From positions 144,594 through 208,593 of the forward strand of contig NZ_DLHM01000006.1 in NCBI RefSeq assembly GCF_002483205.1: 64,000 bases of DNA. Reading direction: 5' to 3'. Shown piece by piece: positions 40,928-50,060 of this stretch; the first letter of the stretch is position 1; each line of letters starts with the position of its first letter. The translations under genes were made by a program, and so were the position numbers. This DNA comes from Flavihumibacter sp. UBA7668. Lineage in GTDB: Bacteria; Bacteroidota; Bacteroidia; Chitinophagales; Chitinophagaceae. The notes below the pieces were generated by a model that was not told where the DNA came from, did not search any database, and worked only from the letters and a program-made list of their open reading frames with translations.

Positions 40928-42625
40928 CTATTCAGTTATTACCGGGTCTTCGAAAAGTTCAAATTTAGTTTTTGGCCGGCGCTTTTCCAACCATTTAAAT
41001 CCTCGTAACCGCATTTCTCCATGATTCACCTGTCTGAATGGATACAACGTGCCTTCCACCGAACTGCGAAATACAACCCGGTTTAATTCCTTATTGGCAA
41101 AATAAAAATCGATTATATCGGCCGTGGATCGATTCACTCCTGAATAGGCGCTGTCCTGATCCTGCGCATAATATATACTTTCTGCTGATCCTTTTGCCCG
41201 CATATAATGGATGGCCCCATCTATGAAATACCCATTAATGGTATTGCCCTTGATCTGATTATAAAAATCATCGGCCGTGCGATTAATCACCAGTCCATTA
41301 TCAAAAACATGGAGGCGCTCCGGTGCCTGATTTTTTGTGTACATGAATATTGTATCGCCTGTAATCTGTGTTCCATTTGCCCAGGCTACCGGATCCCGGA
41401 ACATCCGAAAGATGGAATCCACTCCTGAATAAAACAAACTATCACAAACCGCCTGCAGGGAATCACTAAAAATCCGAACCCGGTTCCATGCCTGGAAATA
41501 CCGATTTCGGTTCGTTGTATCGGCCGGATCCAATACCGTTAATTGCCAGGCGCTGTCTGATAAAACAGTACTATCTGCAATACCCGTGCTGTCTGTGGAA
41601 AGACTATCCGCTACCACTTGCACCGGTCGGATAAATGTTTTCTGGTAATCCTTTTTATCCGTTAGTCGAGCTGAAAAAAGCGTATCTGCCGTAACAAAAA
41701 TGGAATCTTCTTTTTGTTTGATGATCATCAGCGGGCGCTGGGTAGCCAGCAAAGTATTCGTCTTTTTATTTGCTTTCAGATCATTGGCCAATATGGAAAT
41801 TCCCTGTGCCGTATCCCGAAACACCGCATTGCCGCGCGCATAACTGTCGCCGGTATTGTCATCAAATCCAACATCATCTCCTGTAATAAAAGTAGTTCCG
41901 TCTTTGATCTGCGGACGGCGACCGAATTTGGCCACCTTATTTTTCATATCATAATAGCCTTCCGAGGTGGTTATATCACGGCGACCACTATCTGAAAGAA
42001 TCCTCGTCTTTGTTATGAAAGTGGCAATTCGGCTTTCGGTATTAAAGAGTAAAGAATCCGTTTCCAGATCATACTCCGGATCTTTCATCTTCACATCTTT
42101 TTTGAAATACACATCTTTCATATCGCCATAGTAAGTGGCTTCCTTACTGGTAAGCACGGTTTTTTCACTCACCACCTTGCCGCCATTCGTATAGGTTCCA
42201 ATCTTCAGATTGGTATCGTATTCCAGGTCATTGGTAGTGAGCACACCTTTGCCATCTGTAAGCCGTACGTTTTTTTTGAGATAGGCTTTTTTCTCGTTGG
42301 AATAATAGATCAGGTATTGGGCGTAGGTATGAATACTATCTGCATCATTGATATGCACATTGCCGAATGCTTCTACTATGCCGGTAGCCGGATTAATAAC
42401 AGCACTATCGCAATAAAATTTGGTGGTTCCCTGTTCGAGAAAAACATTGCCGGCCAACATCTGTAATTCAGTCACCGAATCTTTTTTGAGATAACGAAAC
42501 CGGTCCGTTTTTCGAACCAGTACAATGTCCATTGTATCAGCTGCAACAGGCACAGGCTCCTGGGCACCAGCTAGCATAGGTGCCAGAAAAAGCAACCAGC
42601 TCAGAACAAATCCAACTAGTCGCAT
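40928..42625 (-). CDS. OstA/LptA-like organic solvent tolerance protein
   Basis: The protein has 565 aa from ATG 42625, two bases after the MCE stop, which gives a clean signal peptide (MRLVGFVLSWLLFLAPMLAGAQ). An ATG at 42661 would overlap the previous gene. The protein consists of repeated beta-strand units typical of the OstA/LptA jellyroll (AGNVFLEQGTTKFYCDSAVI, VEAFGNVHINDAD, DLEYDTNLKIGTYTNGG). The pattern continues to about residue 270, with a longer C-terminal part that is usual in Bacteroidota. It probably bridges LPS from inner to outer membrane, working with the LptD homologue encoded divergently at 44693. Confidence 0.85.
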   Translation of the reverse strand: MRLVGFVLSWLLFLAPMLAGAQEPVPVAADTMDIVLVRKTDRFRYLKKDSVTELQMLAGNVFLEQGTTKFYCDSAVINPATGIVEAFGNVHINDADSIHTYAQYLIYYSNEKKAYLKKNVRLTDGKGVLTTNDLEYDTNLKIGTYTNGGKVVSEKTVLTSKEATYYGDMKDVYFKKDVKMKDPEYDLETDSLLFNTESRIATFITKTRILSDSGRRDITTSEGYYDMKNKVAKFGRRPQIKDGTTFITGDDVGFDDNTGDSYARGNAVFRDTAQGISILANDLKANKKTNTLLATQRPLMIIKQKEDSIFVTADTLFSARLTDKKDYQKTFIRPVQVVADSLSTDSTGIADSTVLSDSAWQLTVLDPADTTNRNRYFQAWNRVRIFSDSLQAVCDSLFYSGVDSIFRMFRDPVAWANGTQITGDTIFMYTKNQAPERLHVFDNGLVINRTADDFYNQIKGNTINGYFIDGAIHYMRAKGSAESIYYAQDQDSAYSGVNRSTADIIDFYFANKELNRVVFRSSVEGTLYPFRQVNHGEMRLRGFKWLEKRRPKTKFELFEDPVITE

Positions 42626-42626
42626 A

Positions 42627-43625
42627 TTATTGGGATTGGGGCGTAGTTTGTGTAGAATCATTTAATGGTGCCTGTAGCGGCTTGCTCCTATCTTTTCGAC
42701 CGAAAACCGACACATTGATATATCGCTTCGGATTGGTTCTTAAATCGTCGAGCAAAATATTCAAACTCCGCGAAGTGTTTTCCAGATTCTGGTATAATTT
42801 TTTGTCATTTAACAAGAGTCCGATGGAACCATCCTTGCTATTGGCTTTTGCTACCACTCCGTTCAGGTTTCCAATAGCTCCCTGCAGGGATGTAACCGTG
42901 CCTTTAATATCTGCCGTAGCCAACTGGTCAGTGGTTTTTTCCAAATTGCTCAGCGTGTGTGTGATCGTTTCATTATTAGCAGCCAGATTTGCTGTTACCG
43001 ATTCAAGATTTTGCATTGATTTATTCAGATTGCTATTCTGAGAGGCAATCAGTTGATTCAAACCTGCAGACGCTTTGGAAAGATTGGCTACAATTACATG
43101 AAAATTATCTTTGGTAGCCGGATCAAAATAGGTTCCTACTACCTGAATCAGCGAATCAAGTGAAATCAGTGTGGCATCGAGCGATTTCAATGCAGGATTC
43201 AGGCTTCCGCTTACTTCATCCATCAGCCCGGCTTTCACCCGACTGGTTATCGTATCTCCATCTGCCAGGAATTCTCCTGCATTGCCAGGTTCAATTACCA
43301 GGCTGGATGTGCCGAGTAAATCTGCATTAATATAGGAAACCGAGTTTTTTGGAATATTGATATGCCGGGCCAGATTAATGGTAACCACGATGCCATCTTC
43401 AATATTGGGACTTCTTTCCTTTATTTCAGAAACCATCCCGATCTGAAGTCCATTTAATGAAACCGGACTTGAATTTGCCAAACCGGTTACTTTAGGAAAT
43501 ATGGCGTAAATACGATCGTTCTTATCAAAAAAACTTTTCCCTTTCAGGAAATTGAAGCCAAGGATCAGTAAGACAATACTCACCACAGCTAGGATACCAA
43601 TCCTGGTTTCATTAGATATTTTCAT
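42627..43625 (-). CDS. MlaD/MCE-family lipid-transport protein
   Basis: The protein has 332 aa with one N-terminal membrane anchor (GILAVVSIVLLILGFNFL) followed by an MCE domain (KVTGLANSSPVSLNGLQIG, SYINADLLGTSSLVIEPG). The second half is a long coiled-coil-like helix (ASAGLNQLIASQNSNLNKS, then NLEKTTDQLATA). MCE proteins form hexameric rings that carry phospholipids between membranes. Located between the amidase and OstA-like genes. The gap to the amidase stop is 30 bases and to the OstA-like start one base. The partner ABC genes (MlaE/MlaF type) are not in the window. Confidence 0.9.
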   Translation of the reverse strand: MKISNETRIGILAVVSIVLLILGFNFLKGKSFFDKNDRIYAIFPKVTGLANSSPVSLNGLQIGMVSEIKERSPNIEDGIVVTINLARHINIPKNSVSYINADLLGTSSLVIEPGNAGEFLADGDTITSRVKAGLMDEVSGSLNPALKSLDATLISLDSLIQVVGTYFDPATKDNFHVIVANLSKASAGLNQLIASQNSNLNKSMQNLESVTANLAANNETITHTLSNLEKTTDQLATADIKGTVTSLQGAIGNLNGVVAKANSKDGSIGLLLNDKKLYQNLENTSRSLNILLDDLRTNPKRYINVSVFGRKDRSKPLQAPLNDSTQTTPQSQ

Positions 43626-43655
43626 GCGTAAAGAATTGGAGTCAAATGTAATAAA

Positions 43656-44636
43656 TTAATTCCCAGTAGCGCTGCGGGGCAGGTGCCGGGGATTTTCCAA
43701 CTCTTCCTTGTACCGTTTGAACGCAGTTACAATATTTTGTACCACTTCCTTCTGACCGGCATCACTAACCAGATATTCCTCCTCTTCTTTATTGGAAATA
43801 AAGCCGGTTTCGATCAGGATACTGGGCATTCCGGTTGCCTGTAGTACCCAGATTCCTTTGTGATTTCGTTGCTTTACACCAAAACTTTTTCGACCGGCAC
43901 TGGCGAATTCTTCCTCAACAAATTGCGCAAGCAGCGCTGAATTACGGAAAAAATACTTAGTGTAGAGTTGTGCCCTGATTTTGGCTTCAGGTGAATTCAG
44001 GTCCAACACGTTGTTGGGGTCATCCACCGGTTCATCCTCACCACTGTCTTCATCATCCAATACTATATTTTCACTTTTGGCACTTGAACGATCGGCTGCC
44101 CAGATATAGGTTTCGGTACCGATCCGCGTATTTTTTACGTAATAAGACTGGTAAATTGGCTGTTTGATCAGCTTTTTCTTCCTGGTTTTACCTTTTCCGA
44201 CATACACTACCTTATTTCTGTAGCCGGTGATTTTCTTCTGGTACCAGCCACCGGCTTTTTGTCCGGTTGCATTCAGGTGAATCGAAATAAAAAGATCTCC
44301 TTTCGCTTCATTTGCCATCTCCGCCCTGATTCTGTTTGCCAGGTTGGGATCGGTAACTCCCTTTGGAAGTGCGGCATCTTTGCGGGTATAAATAAAATTG
44401 ATTTCGGGATAGGCCTGCTCCAGTTCTTTGCCCAGTTTCAGCGCAATTGATAGTGCCACCTCTGCTTCTGTGGATATTAAACCCCGTGCACCTGGGTCAC
44501 GCCCACCATGTCCGGCATCTATTATTACTGTTTTTAAGGCGTTTTTAGCACCCTGAGCGTAGCTGCTTTGTGATAAAATTAGCAACACTCCGGCAGCGAA
44601 CACTATGAAGAGTTTGGTCTTGAACTGTTTGATCAT
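43656..44636 (-). CDS. N-acetylmuramoyl-L-alanine amidase (Amidase_3)
   Basis: The protein has 326 aa from ATG 44636, which starts a signal peptide (MIKQFKTKLFIVFAAGVLLIL). Upstream starts would reach into the divergent lptD promoter. The Amidase_3 zinc site is present: VIIDAGHGGRDPGARG (His), an early STEAEVALSIALKLG (Glu), SIHLNATG (His), and the catalytic Glu in LIETGFISNKEEEE. An insertion with many acidic residues (DDEDSGEDEPVDD) interrupts the domain near residue 200, as in other Bacteroidota AmiC-type enzymes. It cuts peptide side chains from peptidoglycan during division. First gene of the envelope operon. Confidence 0.93.
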   Translation of the reverse strand: MIKQFKTKLFIVFAAGVLLILSQSSYAQGAKNALKTVIIDAGHGGRDPGARGLISTEAEVALSIALKLGKELEQAYPEINFIYTRKDAALPKGVTDPNLANRIRAEMANEAKGDLFISIHLNATGQKAGGWYQKKITGYRNKVVYVGKGKTRKKKLIKQPIYQSYYVKNTRIGTETYIWAADRSSAKSENIVLDDEDSGEDEPVDDPNNVLDLNSPEAKIRAQLYTKYFFRNSALLAQFVEEEFASAGRKSFGVKQRNHKGIWVLQATGMPSILIETGFISNKEEEEYLVSDAGQKEVVQNIVTAFKRYKEELENPRHLPRSATGN

Positions 44637-44645
44637 ACAATAACC

Positions 44646-44677
44646 TTTGATTAATGGGTACCGAATCCCTATTTTTG
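44646..44677 (+). promoter_or_regulatory. Bacteroidota-type promoter for lptD
   Basis: TTTG at 44646-44649, a 20-base spacer and TATTTTTG at 44670-44677 match the Bacteroidota consensus TTTG-N19-20-TAnnTTTG. It ends 15 bases before ATG 44693, so the leader is very short. Confidence 0.7.
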
Positions 44678-44692
44678 CCCCCATTCAATAGT

Positions 44693-47389
44693 ATGAAGGA
44701 CGGCGGCAAATTTAGTTTAAAATACATTTTTATCGGGCTTTTTACTCTGCTACTCTTAATAATAACGCAGACGTCAACCGCTAATTATTATAAATCGATA
44801 AATTTTAATGCGGCTTTAACGCTTCAACAACAGGATACCATCCCATTGAAACGCGATACCGTTCCCTTGTCAAAAGATTCTATTTCTTTAAAGAGAGACA
44901 GTTTACAACAACAGATTGATACCTTAAATGTTAAAATATCCAGCGATTCTTTGGATGCACCTGTCTCTTATGCTGCTTCCGACTCCATGGTGCTGGATGT
45001 CCCAACCAAAAAGATAACCCTGTATAACCAGGCCAGCACCAAGTACAAAGACCTTGATCTGACCGCCTATAGCATTGAACTGGATCAGCCAACACAAATT
45101 GTAGTTGCTACGTATAAATTAGATACACTTGGTGAAAAACAGGGTAAACCTCATTTTATTCAGGGTGAAAGCAATATGGATGCGGATTCCATCATCTATA
45201 ATTTCAAAACACAGAAGGGAATTACCAAAAGTACCTTCACCCAACAGGGTGAAATGTATGTATACGGAAGCCGGATCAAAAAAGTTAATGTCAATGATTT
45301 TTTTGCATTGGATGGACGGTTTACTACCTGTAACCTGGATACGCCTCACTTTGCCTTCCGTACAAAAAAACTGAAACTGGTCAATAAAAAACTGGCCGTG
45401 AGTGGCCCGATCCATCCCGAATTCGAAGGTGTGCCCGTGCCAATTTATATTCCGTTTGGATTTTTCCCCTTATCACAGGGACGAAAATCAGGTATCCTTC
45501 CTCCTCAATTTGTGGCCAATGAACAATTCGGTCTTGGGCTTGAAGGGCTGGGCTATTATAAAGTACTCGGAGAAAAGTTTGATGTAATGCTTCGTGGTGA
45601 TATTTATTCCTATGGTGGCTGGCGGGGAGTACTGACTCCTACCTATAAACGCCGGTACCGGTATTCAGGCCGATTGAATCTATCGGTGCAGAATACTCGA
45701 ATATTAAGCCGCGATGCTGATAAGGAATTTGATGTCAATCGTAGCTTCAATATTCAGTGGAGCCATGTGGCAGATGCCAAAGCACGTCCGGGTACCAATT
45801 TCCAGGCAAGTGTGAACGCCGGTTCTACTCAGTTTAACCAGTTTGTTGGGGCAAATCCATCCATCAACTTTCAAAACCAATTGTATTCTTCTATATCCTA
45901 TACCAAAAACTGGAACAATAAATACAACCTGAGTTTAACTGCGGGCCATGATCAGAATAGCAGAAACCGCCAAATCAATATCCGTTTGCCGGATGGTTCC
46001 TTCACAGTCAATAACTTTTATCCCTTTCAGAAAAAGGAAATGGTGGGTACTCCCAAATGGTATGAAAAACTGGGAATTGGTTTGAACACCCAGTTCAGAA
46101 ATCAGGCTTCCTTCTACGACAGTGCTTTTTCCTTTACCCAACTGATCGATACCATGCAATGGGGCGCTCAGCATAATATTCCCATTACTTTGTCATTGCC
46201 TTCTCTTGGGCCGATTCAGATTGCACCCGGTATCAGTTATTCAGAGCGCTGGTATGCACAGCAGTTTTTCCGTACCTGGAATCCCAATACCAACAGAATT
46301 GATACCTCCATCAACCGTGGGTTTCATACCGCACGCGATATGTCTTTCAGCCTTAGTCTGAATACCGCCATCTTCGGAAAATTTGAAAAGTTTGGCAAAA
46401 ACAGTAATGTTCGAGCCATCCGGCATGTCATCCGGCCATCCTTATCTGCCAGTTATAAACCAGACATGAATGGGAAGGATTATTATTCCACACAGGTAGA
46501 TACCAGCGGGCGTCAGGTGCGATTCAGTAAATATGCCGGTAGTTTATATGGTGCATTTGGAGAAGGGGAATTTGGTGGACTGAGTTTCACTCTCGATAAT
46601 AACCTCGAAATGAAAGTGCGGTCGAAAAAGGATACGACTTCTGAAGATGGAATCAAAAAAGTGCGGCTGCTGGATGGTTTTGGTTTAACGGGTAGTTATA
46701 ACTTTTTAGCAGATAGTTTTCAGTTATCTCCCATCAGTTTATATGTGCGTAGCACCCTTTTTGAAAAGATTAATATCACAGCTTCTGCCAGTATGGACCC
46801 CTATAAAACCGATCGGCAGGGCTATCGGATCAATCAATATGCCTGGAGTGGGGATGGTTTTTCACTGGGAAGAATCACTTCCGGAAATATAGCTGTTTCA
46901 ACTTCCTTCACTTCCAAGCAAAAAGAGAAAAAAGAAATTCCACCGGATGAGGATCCCAATGGAATCGGCTTACCTATGACAAATGAAGAACAGCAGGCTT
47001 TGCTCAACAATGTGCGGAATAATCCCGCTGAATACGCCGATTTCAATATTCCCTGGTCAGTAAACCTTTCCTATTCGCTTAGTTTTAGTCGCCTTCTCAA
47101 ACGCGATTACTCAGGATATGAAACCCAGATCAATTCAAGTGTAAACGTTAGTGGTGATTTTAACCTGACTCCCAAATGGAAACTGGGCGCCAGTACCTTT
47201 TATGATTTTCGCGGCGCTTCCATTCAGCAGTTGACGATGTTTCTTAGTCGGGAATTACATTGCTGGCAATTGGGGATCAATATCACGCCCGTGGGATTGT
47301 ATCGTACCTTCAATATCACCATCAATCCGAAATCGGGGTTGTTGCGTGATTTGAAAATCAACCGCTCGAAATTCTTTTATACGCAGTAG
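44693..47389 (+). CDS. lptD: LPS-assembly protein LptD homologue
   Basis: The protein has 898 aa from ATG 44693 (MKDGGKFSLKYIF). An in-frame ATG at 44654 overlaps the promoter and is rejected. One N-terminal hydrophobic segment is followed by a Ser/Asp-rich linker with repeated DTIPLKRD-like units (residues about 45-85), an OstA-type beta-taco region (SMVLDVPTKKITLYNQAS, then ALDGRFTTCNLDTPHF) and a long beta-barrel rich in aromatic strand ends, closing with RDLKINRSKFFYTQ. It inserts LPS into the outer leaflet of the outer membrane. Divergent from the amidase/MCE/OstA-like/NhaA operon, whose OstA-like member is its likely periplasmic partner. Confidence 0.88.
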   Translation: MKDGGKFSLKYIFIGLFTLLLLIITQTSTANYYKSINFNAALTLQQQDTIPLKRDTVPLSKDSISLKRDSLQQQIDTLNVKISSDSLDAPVSYAASDSMVLDVPTKKITLYNQASTKYKDLDLTAYSIELDQPTQIVVATYKLDTLGEKQGKPHFIQGESNMDADSIIYNFKTQKGITKSTFTQQGEMYVYGSRIKKVNVNDFFALDGRFTTCNLDTPHFAFRTKKLKLVNKKLAVSGPIHPEFEGVPVPIYIPFGFFPLSQGRKSGILPPQFVANEQFGLGLEGLGYYKVLGEKFDVMLRGDIYSYGGWRGVLTPTYKRRYRYSGRLNLSVQNTRILSRDADKEFDVNRSFNIQWSHVADAKARPGTNFQASVNAGSTQFNQFVGANPSINFQNQLYSSISYTKNWNNKYNLSLTAGHDQNSRNRQINIRLPDGSFTVNNFYPFQKKEMVGTPKWYEKLGIGLNTQFRNQASFYDSAFSFTQLIDTMQWGAQHNIPITLSLPSLGPIQIAPGISYSERWYAQQFFRTWNPNTNRIDTSINRGFHTARDMSFSLSLNTAIFGKFEKFGKNSNVRAIRHVIRPSLSASYKPDMNGKDYYSTQVDTSGRQVRFSKYAGSLYGAFGEGEFGGLSFTLDNNLEMKVRSKKDTTSEDGIKKVRLLDGFGLTGSYNFLADSFQLSPISLYVRSTLFEKINITASASMDPYKTDRQGYRINQYAWSGDGFSLGRITSGNIAVSTSFTSKQKEKKEIPPDEDPNGIGLPMTNEEQQALLNNVRNNPAEYADFNIPWSVNLSYSLSFSRLLKRDYSGYETQINSSVNVSGDFNLTPKWKLGASTFYDFRGASIQQLTMFLSRELHCWQLGINITPVGLYRTFNITINPKSGLLRDLKINRSKFFYTQ

Positions 47390-47549
47390 AAGTAAAAAGT
47401 TAGAAGTTGAAAGTAAAAAATCGGGCACTCAAAGCAAGGGAGCAGGTTGATTGAAGTGTAACACGCAAAAAGGATATTTCATAAATCAAACATGCTAGCT
47501 TAATACTTTGCATCAATACGTTTTAATCAACAAAGTAATTTTCTGGAAA

Positions 47550-47608
47550 TTCAATAATTCGGGAGGTTCAATAATTCTCAAAGTTCAATAATTGGGAAGG
47601 TTCAATTC
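47550..47608. repeat. 17-bp tandem array, 3.4 copies
   Basis: Copies start at 47550, 47567, 47584 and 47601 (partial). Each begins TTCAATAATT and ends in a short purine-rich variable part. Confidence 0.85.
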
Positions 47609-47613
47609 TAAAT

Positions 47614-47667
47614 GATCAGGGCCAAAATTTAGATCAGGGCCAAAACTTAGATCGGGGCCAAAACATA
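47614..47667. repeat. 18-bp tandem array, 3 copies
   Basis: Copies start at 47614, 47632 and 47650, each of the form GATCAGGGCCAAAAYTTA, with small changes in the third. It adjoins the 17-bp array, from which it is unrelated in sequence. Confidence 0.85.
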
Positions 47668-47847
47668 TATGTCAAACGGATTGAGTGCAGACGTGAATTT
47701 CAGAGATTTGCTATTGCGTCTACTACATTAATTGGATCAGTACCCACAGGAATCGTATTGAACTCATGGTTTTTTGGCGATACAGAGTGTTGATTATTAG
47801 TTGCTTGTAAAATATTTCATTGGTGTTTGTATAGTTTTGCTTTGCAT

Positions 47848-47921
47848 TCACCACTCACCTTTCACCTCTCCTTTCACCTTTCACCTCTCCTTTCACCTTT
47901 CACTTCTCACTTTTCACCTTC
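47848..47921. repeat. Heptamer array (CTTTCAC, reverse of GTGAAAG)
   Basis: About nine degenerate units of CTTTCAC with CTCTC interruptions. It is the reverse complement of the arrays at 28129 and 29623 and reaches into the last bases of the acyltransferase gene (stop at 47907). Confidence 0.75.
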
Positions 47922-48647
47922 TATCTCCTCCTTCATTCGCTCAAATGCTCTTGCCTTCAGCGTTTCGCAGGTATCAGTATCCAATACTTCGATGGGTTCC
48001 AGGAATTGGATGCGCAGGGGATGCGGTATCAGATAAAATGTCTTATGAGGGGGATTAACTTTTCGGGTATTAAAAATTACACCGGGAATGATTGCTTTCC
48101 GGGTATCTATCGCCAGTCGGAATGCGCCATCATGAAATGGTTTCAATGGTTCGGAACTCGTGTTTCGTGTTCCTTCCGGATAAATACACATGTGCAGCCC
48201 CATATCCAGTACCGCTTTCATTTTAGCAAAACTTTCTTTCCGGCTTTTATCACTTTTGCGATCCACTAACACGCTGCCCAATTTATAAATCATTCCAAAT
48301 ACAGGAACTTTTGCCATTTCTGCTTTTGCAATAGTTTTATTGCCGCCCGGAATGGCAGGTGATGAAATGGGCACATCCATCAATGCATTGTGATTACAGA
48401 TAACGATATAGGGAGTTCCTTTTTTAAAATGCTGTTTTCCGCGTACTGTAAGCGGACAACCGATACCCGGTAAAAAAATCGCCATCCATGCCCGGGCATA
48501 TAAAACAAAACGTTGGGTACGTTTTGGTTCTGCAGCAGGTAAACAGAATAGAATAACCGGAATCAAAAAAATCAACATGGTGACGGTGAATAAAAGCATC
48601 GCCCAGGCCGCCCAGATTCTACCAAATACTTCTTTGAACCAATTCAT
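47907..48647 (-). CDS. 1-acyl-sn-glycerol-3-phosphate acyltransferase (PlsC family)
   Basis: The protein has 246 aa from ATG 48647 (MNWFKEVFGRIWAAW). Longer starts would reach back into the ung gene. There is one N-terminal membrane segment (LLFTVTMLIFLIPVILF). The acyltransferase motifs are in order: CNHNALMD (the HX4D motif), VFGMIYKLG, and the substrate-binding IYPEGTRN. It adds the second acyl chain to lysophosphatidic acid in membrane lipid synthesis. The start lies 13 bases after the ung stop on the same strand. The 3' end contains heptamer repeats. Confidence 0.9.
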   Translation of the reverse strand: MNWFKEVFGRIWAAWAMLLFTVTMLIFLIPVILFCLPAAEPKRTQRFVLYARAWMAIFLPGIGCPLTVRGKQHFKKGTPYIVICNHNALMDVPISSPAIPGGNKTIAKAEMAKVPVFGMIYKLGSVLVDRKSDKSRKESFAKMKAVLDMGLHMCIYPEGTRNTSSEPLKPFHDGAFRLAIDTRKAIIPGVIFNTRKVNPPHKTFYLIPHPLRIQFLEPIEVLDTDTCETLKARAFERMKEEIEGEK

Positions 48648-48660
48648 ACTTGAAGATAGT

Positions 48661-49332
48661 TTACAATGACCAATCAATCGGATCAATGCCGTTTTTAACC
48701 AGATACTCATTGGTTTTGGAGAAATGCCGGCAGCCAAAAAATCCTTTATCTGCACTGAATGGGGAAGGATGTGCAGCTTTTAAAACAAGGTGTTTGGTTT
48801 CATCAATAAGTACCTGCTTTTCCTGAGCAAATCGTCCCCATAACAAAAACACCACATGTTCTTTCCGATCACTTACGGTTCGGATGACAGCATCGGTGAA
48901 ATCCATCCAGCCGATTTTAGCATGGCTTCCGGGTTCGTTGGCACGTACTGTCAACGCTGCATTGAGCAGCAGCACCCCTCGTTCCGCCCATTTCTCCAGA
49001 TTGCCTTTTTTGGGTAATTGCAACCCGATATCAGCAGCAATTTCTTTATATATATTTATAAGGGAGGGTGGGGGATTTACACCATCGGGAACTGAAAAAC
49101 TTAGTCCATGTGCCTGACCCGGATTATGATAGGGGTCCTGTCCAAGTATTACCACTTTAAGCTGGTCCAGTGGTGTTTTGTCAAAAGCGTTGAAAATCAG
49201 GGAACCTGGTGGGTAGATGATCTTTCCGGCACTTCTTTCGGTTTTAAGGTGCGTCACCACCTGCAGAAAATACGGCTGGCTAAATTCCTTTTTCAGAAAT
49301 GCCTTCCAGCCCGGTTCCATTTTTACTTCCAT
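48661..49332 (-). CDS. ung: Uracil-DNA glycosylase, family 1
   Basis: The protein has 223 aa from ATG 49332 (MEVKMEPGWKAF). Starts further upstream add residues without family match. Catalytic motif GQDPYHN with Asp66 (in this numbering), FNAF, LLLNAALTVRA, WGRFAQEK, and the DNA-interacting HPSPFS loop are all present. It removes uracil from DNA. Housekeeping gene, intact. It is divergent from the YidB-like gene at 49411 and co-oriented with the acyltransferase gene. Confidence 0.97.
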   Translation of the reverse strand: MEVKMEPGWKAFLKKEFSQPYFLQVVTHLKTERSAGKIIYPPGSLIFNAFDKTPLDQLKVVILGQDPYHNPGQAHGLSFSVPDGVNPPPSLINIYKEIAADIGLQLPKKGNLEKWAERGVLLLNAALTVRANEPGSHAKIGWMDFTDAVIRTVSDRKEHVVFLLWGRFAQEKQVLIDETKHLVLKAAHPSPFSADKGFFGCRHFSKTNEYLVKNGIDPIDWSL

Positions 49333-49410
49333 TAAATCTTGGTTTAATTCCGGGCACAAGATAGTATGGAACGAAAATCAACGTATATTTTAATTCTTAA
49401 ATCAGCAATT

Positions 49411-49998
49411 ATGATAGAGAACCTTTTAAATCTTATTCGGGAAAATGCCGGGGATAGCATTATCAACAACCCCGACATTCCGAACGAGCGCAACGACGAA
49501 GCCATTGAAGCAACAGGTGCTTCCATTCTTTCCGGTTTGCAGGGAATGATGGCCCAGGGCGGAGCCAAAGATGTGTTGGGGATGTTCGCAAAAGGAGAAG
49601 TTGATCAAAATAACCCCGTTGTCCAAAACCTTTCAGGTAATGTAATCAGTGATATGATGGGGCGATTTGGTCTGGATAAAAATAAAGCCGGTTCCCTTGT
49701 TGGCAGCCTGCTACCGGTTATTCTGGGTCAACTGGTTAGCAAAACCAATGCACCTGTCAATAATGGATTCAGCCTGGATGGGTTACTTGGTCAATTGAGT
49801 GGAGGTAGAACTTCGGGTATGAATCTCGAAGGCATCATGGGAAAATTAGCCGGAGGCGGATTGGATAAAGATGGTGATGGTGATGTGGATCTTCAGGATC
49901 TTGCAGGAATGTTTACAGGTGGTGGGGCACCCGCAGGAAATACTTCTTCGGGAGGTGGAAATGCGCTGGATGCATTAAAAGGAATATTCGGCAAATAA
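49411..49998 (+). CDS. YidB/DUF937-like protein with EF-hand-like loop
   Basis: The protein has 195 aa from ATG 49411 (MIENLLNLIRENAGDS), with an ATG 45 bases earlier as alternative. It has no signal peptide. Residues 40-130 follow the DUF937 pattern (EATGASILSGLQGMM, GMFAKGE, VISDMMGRFGLDKNKA, LLPVILGQLV). The C-terminal part is Gly-rich and contains a loop of Asp residues (DKDGDGDVDLQDLAGMF) that matches a calcium-binding EF-hand or dockerin loop. Function unknown. A terminator follows (50015-50050). Confidence 0.78.
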   Translation: MIENLLNLIRENAGDSIINNPDIPNERNDEAIEATGASILSGLQGMMAQGGAKDVLGMFAKGEVDQNNPVVQNLSGNVISDMMGRFGLDKNKAGSLVGSLLPVILGQLVSKTNAPVNNGFSLDGLLGQLSGGRTSGMNLEGIMGKLAGGGLDKDGDGDVDLQDLAGMFTGGGAPAGNTSSGGGNALDALKGIFGK

Positions 49999-50014
49999 GA
50001 TACTTTATAACCTG

Positions 50015-50050
50015 AAACCGGAGGCTCTGTGCAGCTCCGGTTTTTTTTAA
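50015..50050 (+). terminator. Terminator after the YidB-like gene
   Basis: AAACCGGAG (50015-50023) pairs with CTCCGGTTT (50035-50043), an imperfect inner loop GCTCTGTGCAG, then T-tract. It separates the YidB-like gene from the oxidoreductase operon. Confidence 0.8.
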
Positions 50051-50060
50051 ACAAGCAACA

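Larger units (their letters stand above)
47390..47906. other. Long intergenic region rich in short repeats
   Basis: About 517 bases without a supported gene. From left to right it holds the motif agtaaaaagttagaagttgaaagtaaaa after the lptD stop (also found beyond the ychF stop), a 17-bp tandem array (47550-47608), an 18-bp tandem array (47614-47667) and a heptamer array on the right flank (47848-47921) that reaches into the end of the acyltransferase gene. Confidence 0.6.

Noticed and set aside
47550..47667. CRISPR array
   Set aside because: The units are directly adjacent without unique spacers, there are only three copies of each, and no cas genes are present.
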